Origin: Halorarius halobius
Lineage (GTDB): Archaea > Halobacteriota > Halobacteria > Halobacteriales > Haloarculaceae
DNA: 64,000 nucleotides
Direction: 5' to 3'
NCBI RefSeq assembly: GCF_024298865.1
Contig: NZ_CP101163.1
Location: 62,001-126,000, forward strand
The notes beneath the pieces are model-generated. The model ran no database searches, was not told the origin of the DNA, and saw nothing but the letters and a program-made list of their open reading frames with translations. Shown here one piece after another: positions 52,954 through 61,578 of this stretch (position 1 is its first letter; each line of letters starts with the position of its first letter). The position numbers and the translations under genes are program-made.

Positions 52954-53151
52954 ATGCAGGTAATGAGCCGAATCCCGGCGCGCGTGGCGACACCCACCAC
53001 CCGCGTTCCCGTCGCAACGGCGGTTTATTTCCCCCGGATTGGGGTGCAGGGGCGTGAGCAGGAAGGCGCGCAGGGCGTCGACCTGACTCGAGACGTCCCA
53101 CAAGCCGATTCCAGAATGCGAATCGGAGTGACCAACGATGGCAGTAGCTAA
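52954..53151 (+). CDS. Small ORF upstream of, and overlapping, the RPA gene
   Basis: 65 residues from ATG 52954, starting MQVMSRIPARVATP, with a basic N-terminal half and a more polar C-terminal half. It overlaps the 53138 start by 14 bases, so it may be a leader peptide coupling translation to RPA. Composition is less acidic than most genes here, so coding status is uncertain. Confidence 0.4.
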   Translation: MQVMSRIPARVATPTTRVPVATAVYFPRIGVQGREQEGAQGVDLTRDVPQADSRMRIGVTNDGSS

Positions 53152-54703
53152 TTCCATTCCCGACGAAGCGGCAGAGCTCGCTGACCAATTCCCGGACGAA
53201 GTCGACGTAGATGAAGCAGAGATCGCCGAGCGATTCTCGATGCTCGTCGACGAGTACCGCGTCCCGAAGGACGAGGCCGTCCGCACCACGCGGAACTACT
53301 TCCTCGACGCGTACGGACTCGAGTACGACGATCTGGACGGCCAGAGCGGTTCTAGCGGTCCGGCCGACGAGCGCGAGATCGCGACCGTCGAGGGTCCGAA
53401 CGAGTGGCTCTCGGTCACGGCGAAGGTCGTCCAGCTCTGGGACAACGACGTCGACTCCATCGCTCAGGTCGGCCTCATCGGTGACGAGACCGGCACCATC
53501 AAGGTGACCGTGTGGGAGTCCGCCGACGCACCGACCATCGAGGAAGATGGCGTGTACCGATTCGAGAACGTCGTCTCCGACGAGTACCAGGACCGACTCA
53601 GCGTCCAGGTCAACTCCGCGTCCGACATCGTTCCCGTCGACGACGAGGACGCCGCCGACCTCGACGTCGGCTCGACCGATGTCGAGGCCGCTGGCGCAGT
53701 CGTGGCTGTCCAACCCGGAAGCGGCCTCGTCAAGCGATGTCCCGGCGAGGACTGCACGCGCGTTCTCCAGAACGGGCGCTGCTCCGAACACGGCGAGGTC
53801 GACGGCGAGTTCGATCTCCGCGTGAAGGCGGTCATCGACGACGGCCAGACGGCCTACGACGTCCTCTTCAATCAGGAAGCCACCGAGGATCTCACCGGCA
53901 TCACCATCGAGGAGGCCAAGCAGATGGCGATGGACGCTCTCGACACGAGCGTCGTCGCCGATGCCGTCGAGGAGGAGATCCTCGGACATTCCTACACGGT
54001 CTCAGGGCCGGTCATCGGCAACTACCTCGTGGTCAACGACTGTGAGGCGGGCAACACTCTCTCCGAAGACGCTGTCTCGCCCGGCAGCGCAGCGAATGGT
54101 GACCGCGAGGTCGCCAAGCGCGTCTTTGCCGAGGAGTTCAACAACGCAACAAGCACCTTCACCGAATCCGACGAAGACCGTGCGCCCGTGTACTCGCTGC
54201 TGCCGTCGGGTGAGAAGGCCAATCGTGTCTTCGTGGTCGGAACGCTGACCGAGACGACGGACGTCGGCAACGACTCCGAGTACTGGCAGGCCCGCATCGT
54301 GGGCCCGACCGGGACGTTCTTCGCCTATGCTGGGCAGTACCAGCCCGAGGCCGCCAGCGTCCTGCGGAATGCGGAAGCCCCGGCGTACGTCGCAGTGGTC
54401 GGCAAGGCGCGCACCTACGAGACCGACGACGGTGACATCAACGTCTCCATCCGCCCCGAGTCGATCAACATTGTCGACGGTGAGGCTCGGGACGCGTGGG
54501 TCGCGGAAACCGCCGAGCAGACGAAGGCACGGCTCGAGGCGTTCGACCCCGACGACCCCACCGAGAACGACGACGAGCGCAACTACGATGCGATGGCGGT
54601 CGACCTCTACGACCCTGACATCGATGCCTACGAGGCGATGGTCAGCAACGCTCTCGACGACCTCGAGGCTGGCGAGATCAACGAAGGAGAGGACGACGAG
54701 TAG
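53138..54703 (+). CDS. rpa: RPA fused to RPA-associated protein
   Basis: 521 residues. The first part is an archaeal RPA: a helical start (1-60), OB fold (about 80-170, EWLSVTAKVVQLWDND), and a zinc finger near 205-225 (CPGEDCTRVLQNGRCSEHG). From about residue 325 (REVAKRVFAEEFNNAT) the sequence is that of the RPA-associated protein (COG3390). In Haloferax these are separate adjacent genes; here they are one polypeptide. It should bind ssDNA in replication, repair or after DNA entry. Confidence 0.85.
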   Translation: MAVANSIPDEAAELADQFPDEVDVDEAEIAERFSMLVDEYRVPKDEAVRTTRNYFLDAYGLEYDDLDGQSGSSGPADEREIATVEGPNEWLSVTAKVVQLWDNDVDSIAQVGLIGDETGTIKVTVWESADAPTIEEDGVYRFENVVSDEYQDRLSVQVNSASDIVPVDDEDAADLDVGSTDVEAAGAVVAVQPGSGLVKRCPGEDCTRVLQNGRCSEHGEVDGEFDLRVKAVIDDGQTAYDVLFNQEATEDLTGITIEEAKQMAMDALDTSVVADAVEEEILGHSYTVSGPVIGNYLVVNDCEAGNTLSEDAVSPGSAANGDREVAKRVFAEEFNNATSTFTESDEDRAPVYSLLPSGEKANRVFVVGTLTETTDVGNDSEYWQARIVGPTGTFFAYAGQYQPEAASVLRNAEAPAYVAVVGKARTYETDDGDINVSIRPESINIVDGEARDAWVAETAEQTKARLEAFDPDDPTENDDERNYDAMAVDLYDPDIDAYEAMVSNALDDLEAGEINEGEDDE

Positions 54704-55036
54704 GGCGGCGCACTCCCCGCTGACGCTGTCTCTCCCTCCGTCGTTCGACTCGTCTCACGCACTTCCATATCCACGCTTCGGGGGGTTTCTCCCCGGCAAG
54801 ATTTTTTCGCAAACGCTCCCGACCCACCCCGAGCTCGGTCACGATGTAGAAGCGGCTGTCGACGCCGCGAACAACTGGCTCATCGACGAAGCGCAGTCCC
54901 TCGCATCTGTCGACGAAAAAGAATCGACCGTGGACTACTCAATCTCCGTCGAGTACCTCTACTCCTCTAGAGCCGTCCGCTCGCGTATCGGACAGGCAGT
55001 AGTTTGTTCTCCCCTGCCGAGAGTGAGGGATTTCCT
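54704..55036. other. Gap with a possible decayed coding remnant
   Basis: Frame 3 over about 54800-54960 reads like a haloarchaeal protein (THPELGHDVEAAVDAANNWL, then acidic residues) but has no start codon after the RPA stop and continues into unlikely sequence. It may be a degraded gene. GGGGGGTTTCTCCCC at about 54780 is a hairpin candidate. Confidence 0.3.
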
Positions 55037-55411
55037 ATGACCGACAATCGTGACGGACAGTCTCCGAACCAGCACTCGGATAACTCCGTGCTCGCCGATG
55101 AGGAGTACGACCCCCTCGCGGAGTACAAACCGTACGCCGTCACTTCGCCGAGCTCGAATGGCATTGCTCATCACGTGCATACGAGTCGCCGTCCGGACTG
55201 GAAGCCGGGGCAGCCGTGCCCGCACTGTGGATCGAGACTGATCGTGTCCTCCTTCATCGGGACGGAAATTGCGCGGCATCGTGGCGGCAAAGTCACGCGG
55301 CTCGGCGGAGGTGACCGGCTCGGCGCCGTCGAGTATCAGTGCGCGGACTGCGAGACTGTCCTCTACAAGGACGCCGCATTCGATCTCTGGACGACCCTCC
55401 ACTTGGACTGA
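55037..55411 (+). CDS. Zinc-ribbon protein, W.PGQPCP family
   Basis: 124 residues from ATG 55037. WKPGQPCPHCG (about 57-67) and LGAVEYQCADCETVLYKDAA (about 95-114) closely match the 16387 protein, placing both in one paralogous family. The N-terminal 45 residues are acidic and disordered. It sits between the RPA and PCNA genes, so a replication-linked role is possible. Confidence 0.75.
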   Translation: MTDNRDGQSPNQHSDNSVLADEEYDPLAEYKPYAVTSPSSNGIAHHVHTSRRPDWKPGQPCPHCGSRLIVSSFIGTEIARHRGGKVTRLGGGDRLGAVEYQCADCETVLYKDAAFDLWTTLHLD

Positions 55412-55586
55412 CCGTCGAGACTACGATGCCTCCACCAAGGACTCACAGGTCCGTCCAGTACGGCCGTTTTTCGCACTCCACGAGAGATGTAAGCTCGAGT
55501 GAGACGTCCCACACCACCCTCGAGAACAGTCTACTCGCGTCTACCGACAATCACGACGATCCCAACGATCACAATCCATCACACCT

Positions 55587-56546
55587 ATGGCAGAATCCAC
55601 ACCCGAATCACCCAACGGTACCGACACCGACCCAAATGAAGAGCCCGACATCGACGTCGAGGCCGATACTGAGGTTGACGCCTCTGACACGGAGGCCGAA
55701 GCCCCCGACGCTGACGGGACGGAAGTCGAGAAAGCAGATGACGCAGAGACCGATAGTGACGGCAGCGATGAGGAGTCGCCGTCCGACTCCCGCCCACCCC
55801 AGGCGTTCTCGGCGATCATCGAGGCTGACCGCCTCGACCAGACGATCACCACGCTTAGCGTCCTCGTCGACGAGTCTCGCGTCCACCTGAACGATCTCGG
55901 CCTTCGCCTCGCCGCTGTCGATCCCGCGAACGTCGCGATGGACGAGACGAACATCACCGAAACCGCCTTCGAGTCTTACCAAGCCGATGGTGGCGTCCTC
56001 GGCGTCGACCTCACCAAGCTCGCCGACGTCGTCGGTATGGCTGACAACGACGACCTCATCCAGATGTCGCTCGACCCGGAGACCCGCAAGCTCCTCATCG
56101 AGTTCGGCGGTCTCGAGTACACGCTCGCACTCCTCGACCCCGACACGATCCGCCAAGAGCCCGACATCCCCGACCTCGACCTCCCAGCACGTGTCGTCCT
56201 CGAAGGTCGCGACATCGACCGTGCTGTTCGGGCCGCCGATATGGTCTCCGACCACGTCGAACTCATCGTCGATCCCGACGACGAGGCCTTCCGCGTCCAC
56301 GCCGAAGGCGATACCGACGATGTCGACCTCGAACTCGGTCGCGACGACCTCATCGACCTCGAGGTCGGCGCTGCCGACTCGCTCTTCTCGCTGGACTACC
56401 TCAAGGATCTCAACAAGGCGATCCCGAAGGACGCCGAAGTCGAAATCCTCCTCGGCGAGGACTTCCCCGCGAAGTTCAACTACGAGTACGCCGACGGCGC
56501 CGCCACTGTCACCCAGATGCTCGCCCCCCGGATTCAAAGTGACTGA
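55587..56546 (+). CDS. pcn: PCNA sliding clamp with acidic N-terminal extension
   Basis: 319 residues. Residues about 72-319 are a full [27 protein letters not shown], a [16 protein letters not shown] strand, interdomain loop and a C-terminal LAPRIQSD. The first 70 residues form a Glu/Asp/Ser-rich tail not found in ordinary haloarchaeal PCNA (about 247 residues). It should encircle DNA as a trimer and tether polymerase and partners. An element-specific clamp may favour the element's own replisome; PIP-like motifs occur in two proteins in this window. Confidence 0.95.
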   Translation: MAESTPESPNGTDTDPNEEPDIDVEADTEVDASDTEAEAPDADGTEVEKADDAETDSDGSDEESPSDSRPPQAFSAIIEADRLDQTITTLSVLVDESRVHLNDLGLRLAAVDPANVAMDETNITETAFESYQADGGVLGVDLTKLADVVGMADNDDLIQMSLDPETRKLLIEFGGLEYTLALLDPDTIRQEPDIPDLDLPARVVLEGRDIDRAVRAADMVSDHVELIVDPDDEAFRVHAEGDTDDVDLELGRDDLIDLEVGAADSLFSLDYLKDLNKAIPKDAEVEILLGEDFPAKFNYEYADGAATVTQMLAPRIQSD

Positions 56547-56651
56547 GATCGATAGGCCCACCCAAACCATCTACCCTCTTCAGCCGGTTTATGAGTCCTG
56601 TGCCACCTGCACAGCAGTCTTTAACACACCACCGTGTGATGGTTTAGAAGG

Positions 56652-58103
56652 ATGAGACGCGTCAATACATTCGATGTCTGTCCTCACTCCCGTAGGGACA
56701 AGCTTGCACTCATTGAGCTGTTGGACGCGTCCACCGCGTGCTGGAACCAAGTCCAGTATGCTCGCCGTCAAGCCTTCCTCAATAGGAAAGAATCAGAGGG
56801 CAACGCAACTGTCTCACAGCTTAAACAGGCCGTCAAGAAGACCGCTACCCAAGAAGAATACCGTCAGAAGTACATTCAGCAACTCTCCTCAAGCATCCCC
56901 CAGCAACTTGTCCAGAAGAATTGGCAGACGTGGGACGGCTTCTTCGAACTCTTGAAAAAATACCGTAACCCGGAGGATGACAGCGTGACAGACCGTCCCG
57001 GCCTACCGGGATACTGGAAGGAGGACGGCGTCCGAACGCTCCATACGCTCCTCCGCAACGATACATATACGCTTTCGCTAGGCAAGCGTTCGCGACTGCG
57101 AATTCCACTGGGAAAGGAGCTCAAGGAGAAGTACGGCATCGGATACCACGAAAAACTCACACTCGAAGTTCGTGGCCGCCCGCACTGGGAGGGCAAGCAG
57201 GGCCGTCTTGAACTCGTCTACGACCGTGAAACCGAATCGTTCACCGCACATCAGTCCGTTGGCGATGACACGCATACACCGTCGAGACGGACCTCTACTC
57301 ACTCCCACTTACTGGCCACTACGGACGGCGAGGACGTGGTGGCAGCGGTGGACATCGGTGCGAACACCCTCGCTGCCTGTACGACGAGTCGAGGTGACCA
57401 CTGCTTGTTCCACGGGCGCCCATGCTTCGAAGACTTCCACGCATACACCCGAGAAATCAGTCGTCTACAAGCTATGCTCCCCGATGGCCGGTACTCAAGC
57501 AAGCGTATTCGGGAAGTGTACCGGAAGCGTAGCGTGAAACGCGATCACGCGATGGATGCACTCATCCAGCACCTCGCGGAGTGGTTGGCAGAACACAATG
57601 TTACCGAGTTGATTGTCGGCGATCTCTCAGATGTCCTCAAAACGCACTGGTCGGCGCGGGTGAACGAGAAAAATCACTTGTTTTGGGCACATGGGCGATT
57701 TCGTCGCCGGTTACACGAGGTCGTAGAGGCTGAGTACGGGATTATGGTGCATGAAAAGTCCGAGGCAAACACGTCCTCGCGGTGTCCTCACTGTGGAGCT
57801 GAGAACGTTCATCGAAGCGGTGATCTCTTGCAGTGTCGAACGTGCGGCGTGGAAGCGCACGCAGATGTAGCGGGAAGTATGAATTTCCTCGTCACTGAAA
57901 CCGCAGTAGAGTATCGTGATTTGAATCAAGGTGGGTCGATGGCTCGGCCCGCGGCTTCCGGTCAGAACAGGCTGGGAGACGCAGTTGCGTGCTTCGAGTG
58001 GGACGATCACTGCTGGCGACAGCGTGATCACTCGACCAAAGAGGAACCCGCAAACCACACCCGTCAGGGGAAATTTCCCTCCGGTGACCCAGGCACGGCC
58101 TGA
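56652..58103 (+). CDS. tnpB: TnpB (OrfB) RNA-guided nuclease-like protein
   Basis: 483 residues. RuvC I VDIGANT (D234), a zinc finger CPHCG...CRTCG (about 375-397) and RuvC III HADVAGSMN (D405) are intact. Where RuvC II normally has V-x-E-D-L the sequence is IVGDLSD, Gly at residue 323, so the catalytic Glu may be missing or displaced. It may be a weak nuclease or an inactive derivative. A long C-terminal tail (about 415-483) extends past the usual end. No tnpA, so it cannot transpose alone. Confidence 0.9.
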   Translation: MRRVNTFDVCPHSRRDKLALIELLDASTACWNQVQYARRQAFLNRKESEGNATVSQLKQAVKKTATQEEYRQKYIQQLSSSIPQQLVQKNWQTWDGFFELLKKYRNPEDDSVTDRPGLPGYWKEDGVRTLHTLLRNDTYTLSLGKRSRLRIPLGKELKEKYGIGYHEKLTLEVRGRPHWEGKQGRLELVYDRETESFTAHQSVGDDTHTPSRRTSTHSHLLATTDGEDVVAAVDIGANTLAACTTSRGDHCLFHGRPCFEDFHAYTREISRLQAMLPDGRYSSKRIREVYRKRSVKRDHAMDALIQHLAEWLAEHNVTELIVGDLSDVLKTHWSARVNEKNHLFWAHGRFRRRLHEVVEAEYGIMVHEKSEANTSSRCPHCGAENVHRSGDLLQCRTCGVEAHADVAGSMNFLVTETAVEYRDLNQGGSMARPAASGQNRLGDAVACFEWDDHCWRQRDHSTKEEPANHTRQGKFPSGDPGTA

Positions 58104-58122
58104 TTCACTCACGCGGAGGATT

Positions 58123-58142
58123 CCACGGCATGACCGCCGTGG
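58123..58142 (+). repeat. Right-end hairpin of the TnpB element
   Basis: CCACGGC-ATGACC-GCCGTGG, 20 bases after the tnpB stop and just before GAGGAAGTCAA. Such hairpins belong to the transposon end and the guide RNA scaffold in this family. Confidence 0.6.
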
Positions 58143-58169
58143 AGGAAGTCAATGATGTCTCTAGAATCC

Positions 58170-58361
58170 ATGACGTCCGATTCGACTCCACCACTCGATC
58201 CTGAACTCGAAACGAGCGCCGAACAGACTGGCCTCGATGATTCCCAGCTCGTCGAGGGTGAAGCCATCGTCGACCTCAACATCCCCGACGACGTTGCCTA
58301 CGATGTCGACGATCTCGGCAACGGCCGCCTCGCCATCCAGTACTGGGAAGTCGATCCCTGA
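58170..58361 (+). CDS. Small hypothetical acidic protein
   Basis: 63 residues from ATG 58170; ATG 58152 and 58155 also lie in frame but within the right end of the IS element. Strongly acidic with a beta-rich C terminus. The insertion has probably replaced its original promoter, so expression may rely on read-through from tnpB. Function unknown. Confidence 0.5.
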   Translation: MTSDSTPPLDPELETSAEQTGLDDSQLVEGEAIVDLNIPDDVAYDVDDLGNGRLAIQYWEVDP

Positions 58362-58440
58362 TCCCCGCTCTCGTACCGCCCGGCCCCGGCTGCACCCCTG
58401 AGGTTAAACGTCCGGGCAACGCACTTTCGATTGATTGCCC

Positions 58441-58773
58441 GTGAAACCCTCTGCTGCTGCCCCCGCTGGTCAGATCCTCGCGTACAGCTGCCCCCGTTGC
58501 GAGCACAAGGGGATCTACTACTACACCGATCTCGCCCTCTACGACAACGACCGCGATCCTGGTGAGGACAGCATCCTCCCTGAGCACGCGCCCGCCGTCC
58601 CCGGCAGCGCGATCGACGCCGACGCCGATGCCATCGTCTGTCCGAACGAATCGTGTGGGCTCGTGCAGTTCCGCCATGTTGCGTTCGAACTCCTTCCCTC
58701 GACGGCTGTCCGCGCACGTCGCTCGACATCGGCGGACGACGGGACGAGCGCGCTCGTTGAGACTACTCCGTAG
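58441..58773 (+). CDS. Zinc-binding protein (GTG start)
   Basis: 110 residues from GTG 58441 (TTG 58435 possible). CPRC (about 18-21) and CPNESC (about 66-71) flank an aromatic GIYYYTDLALYD strand, giving one zinc ribbon. A VQFRHVAFEL segment parallels the ends of the other zinc-ribbon proteins. A Ser/Ala-rich tail follows. Role unknown. Confidence 0.6.
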   Translation: MKPSAAAPAGQILAYSCPRCEHKGIYYYTDLALYDNDRDPGEDSILPEHAPAVPGSAIDADADAIVCPNESCGLVQFRHVAFELLPSTAVRARRSTSADDGTSALVETTP

Positions 58774-58853
58774 TCGGCCTCGGGAACACCTCACTCCGCT
58801 CGTCGAAGCACCGTCATCCACGGCTCTCTGAGGTCTCGCACGGCATTTCTCTC

Positions 58854-58866
58854 CCTCCACTGGAGG
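58854..58866 (+). promoter_or_regulatory. Hairpin on a perfect Shine-Dalgarno site
   Basis: CCTCC-ACT-GGAGG, the right arm being part of GGAGGTGA, a perfect anti-16S match 9-16 bases before ATG 58878. Same logic as the hairpin at 1395. Confidence 0.45.
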
Positions 58867-58877
58867 TGAAGGAAGTT

Positions 58878-61496
58878 ATGACGAAGGAGTCACCACCGTC
58901 AGAGTCGGACGTGTCGCGTGCCGGCTCGAAGAGTCGCTCAAAGACGAACGCCGACGCGGCTGTCTCTCAGAATGTGGAGCTCGAAGCGGGGACACGCGCC
59001 TTCGATGAATCGGCCGGCGAACGCCCCTCGATCCACGATACTGTCGACTGGCTTGCCGAGAACGAGGCCACCGTCGGTGGAAGCCTCGTGAACCACCGCG
59101 TGATGACCGGGCAATCCGCGCAGACTACGGATGTCCCCCTGCGCCCGGAGCTCTCCGAGGCGATCCGCGAGAAGGGCATCGATCAAGTCTACGACCATCA
59201 GGCGGAAGCGATTCGGCACGCTCGACTCCGCAAACACGTCACCCTCGCGACCCCGACCGGGTCGGGGAAATCACTCCCGTATTCGATTCTCGCCGCCGAG
59301 CGCGCCCTCGTCGACGACGCCCGTACTCTCTATATCGCACCGACGCGCGCTCTCATCAACAACCAAGCCGACGATCTCTACGACTTCCTCCAGAACGTCG
59401 ACTCCAGTCTTGACGCAGGGCGCTACACGGGCGGACTCTCTCGACACCAGAAACGTCGCGTCCGCGAGCGGCAACCGCACGTTCTCGCGACGACGCCTGA
59501 TATGATCAACTACTCCATCCTCCCGTTCGCCCACAAACTCTGGGGCTGGTTCCTCTCCAACTTGGACCTGATCGTCATCGACGAACAGCATCAGTACCGT
59601 GGCGTCTTTGGTAGTCACGTCGGCGTCGTCCTTCGACGACTCCGTCGGGTCGCGAAAACCTTCGACGCTGACCCGACAATCGTCGCCTGCTCAGCCACCA
59701 TCGACAACCCTCGCCAGCACACTGTCCAGCTGACTGGCGTCGACCCAGCCGACGTTCACGTCGTCGACCAGGACACAAGTGCTGGCGGCTCAACGCACTG
59801 GCTCTTCTGGCAACCGCCCCGCGGCCAGCAGGGGCAAGCTCGATCGACACACCGGACAACTGCACGTCTCGCAGCGGCGCTCGTCGAACGCGGTCTCCAG
59901 ACCATCGTCTTCACGCGAAGCCGACAAGCGGCCGAACAGTACGCTCAGGTCACCGCTCGCCGCCTCCAGCGTGACGGTTATCCCAGCCTCGCCGACGACG
60001 TGGCCGCGTATCAAGCCGCACTCTCGGACGAGCGGCGAGAAGAACTTGAAGCCGGGCTGCACTCCGGCGACATCCGCGTCGTCTGGAGCACGAACGCCCT
60101 CGAGGTCGGGATCAACATCGGGAACCTCGACGCCGTCCTCGTCGACGGCTATCCGGGAACACGGATGGAACTCTTCCAACAAGCCGGCCGTGCCGGCCGG
60201 GGGACCGACCCGAGCATTGTCGGCCTCGTCGGCGGCGCAGATCCGCTCGACCAATACGCACTCGACCATCCGGACGATCTCCTTGACGGCAGCGTCGAAT
60301 CCGTTGAATGCAACCCCCAGAACCCACGTGTCCTTACCGAACACCTTCCGGCAGCCGCCGCCGAAGCCCCCCTCTCCACCGACGACAACACTTGGTTTGG
60401 CGACGACCTCCCGAAGTACGTCTCAGCACTCACCAATGCCGGCGTCCTCGACCGCTCGCTCACATCGACAGATCTCACATGGACGTACGTCCCCGACGGG
60501 GGACCGCCGCCGAGCCAGCACGTTTCCCTCCGGTCGATCAACTCGCGCTCGCTCCGTATCGTTGTGACACCGGACGACCAGTCCTCCCCGGATATCCCCG
60601 CGAGTAACGAGCTCGACGTCCTCGGTGAACTTCCACTCGCCTCCGGTCTTCGTGATGCCCACCCCGGCGCGATCTACTTCCATCAAGGCCAGCGATACCG
60701 CGTCATCGACGTCGATCTCGATCCGGAAAACTCGCCGGGAGCATCCGGTTCTGCTTCGCCAATCGCGTGGGTCGAGCCTACAAACGCGACCTACACGACT
60801 AGCGCGGTCACAGACCGCACGCTCACGCTCCAAGACGCCGACGAGTCACGCGGCCTTCCCGGCACAGCCGACCCTGAGGTTGCGACTGACGGCGGTGACG
60901 CAAGCGCCGACACAGCACCTCCCGCCGTTCAGCTCACCGAGTTGACCGTCAGCGAAACCGTCGTTAGCTACTACACCCACCAGTCCGGGAGTTCGAATGG
61001 ACCTGTTCCCATCGAGACCGACCTTCCGGAAACCGAACTCTCCTCGGATGGTCTCGTCATCAGCATCCCGCCCACCATTCGGGATGCCTTCACCGAGGAG
61101 CATCCCAACGCGGATGACCCTGACGCGCCATCGCCGTCCTTCGAGGGGAGCCTCTACGCCCTCACGAACGCACTGCTGGGCGTCCTTCCAGCAACCGTCC
61201 TCTGCGACCGCAGCGATATGCGCGGGCTCGCAATCTCGCGTCTCGACACAACCGGCCACCCTACGATTGTCCTCTACGACGACCATCCTGGTGGTGTCGG
61301 CCTCGCTCGTCGCGTCTTCCAGCACCTCGAGGATGCCCTCGAATTCGCACAGACTCGCGTTGCCGACTGCGAATGTGATGAGGGATGCCCGGCCTGTATC
61401 CACCACCCTCACGACGCCTCGAGCAACCAGACGCTCGACAAGGTCGGCGCGCGTCTCCTTGCGGATCTCCTCCTCGACGATACGCACGCGGCCTGA
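58878..61496 (+). CDS. MrfA/YprA-like DEAD/DEAH-box helicase
   Basis: 872 residues from ATG 58878. Motif I TPTGSGKS (125-132), motif II DEQH (235-238), SATID, and motif VI QQAGRAGRG form a superfamily 2 helicase. The C-terminal MZB-type region ends in CDCDEGCPACIHHP-like Cys clusters (CECDEGCPACIHHP), the four-Cys metal site of MrfA, a repair helicase. A disordered acidic insert (about 640-700) is haloarchaeal. It likely unwinds DNA in replication or repair of the element. Confidence 0.9.
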   Translation: MTKESPPSESDVSRAGSKSRSKTNADAAVSQNVELEAGTRAFDESAGERPSIHDTVDWLAENEATVGGSLVNHRVMTGQSAQTTDVPLRPELSEAIREKGIDQVYDHQAEAIRHARLRKHVTLATPTGSGKSLPYSILAAERALVDDARTLYIAPTRALINNQADDLYDFLQNVDSSLDAGRYTGGLSRHQKRRVRERQPHVLATTPDMINYSILPFAHKLWGWFLSNLDLIVIDEQHQYRGVFGSHVGVVLRRLRRVAKTFDADPTIVACSATIDNPRQHTVQLTGVDPADVHVVDQDTSAGGSTHWLFWQPPRGQQGQARSTHRTTARLAAALVERGLQTIVFTRSRQAAEQYAQVTARRLQRDGYPSLADDVAAYQAALSDERREELEAGLHSGDIRVVWSTNALEVGINIGNLDAVLVDGYPGTRMELFQQAGRAGRGTDPSIVGLVGGADPLDQYALDHPDDLLDGSVESVECNPQNPRVLTEHLPAAAAEAPLSTDDNTWFGDDLPKYVSALTNAGVLDRSLTSTDLTWTYVPDGGPPPSQHVSLRSINSRSLRIVVTPDDQSSPDIPASNELDVLGELPLASGLRDAHPGAIYFHQGQRYRVIDVDLDPENSPGASGSASPIAWVEPTNATYTTSAVTDRTLTLQDADESRGLPGTADPEVATDGGDASADTAPPAVQLTELTVSETVVSYYTHQSGSSNGPVPIETDLPETELSSDGLVISIPPTIRDAFTEEHPNADDPDAPSPSFEGSLYALTNALLGVLPATVLCDRSDMRGLAISRLDTTGHPTIVLYDDHPGGVGLARRVFQHLEDALEFAQTRVADCECDEGCPACIHHPHDASSNQTLDKVGARLLADLLLDDTHAA

Positions 61497-61578
61497 CCAC
61501 TGCATCATCTCCCCTTCGCGACACCCTCCCATGGACTAAAGTCAGAGAACTGCATATATTCTGGCGAGTTGACTACTC

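Larger units (their letters stand above)
56585..58151 (+). mobile_element. IS200/IS605-family (IS1341-type) element
   Basis: A single tnpB gene with subterminal hairpins: CACAC-CACC-GTGTG at 56625-56638 on the left and CCACGGC-ATGACC-GCCGTGG at 58123-58142 on the right, followed by GAGGAAGTCAA. No tnpA. The exact left boundary is not certain. It separates PCNA from the 58170 gene. The RNA guide is expected to overlap the tnpB 3' end and right end. Confidence 0.75.
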
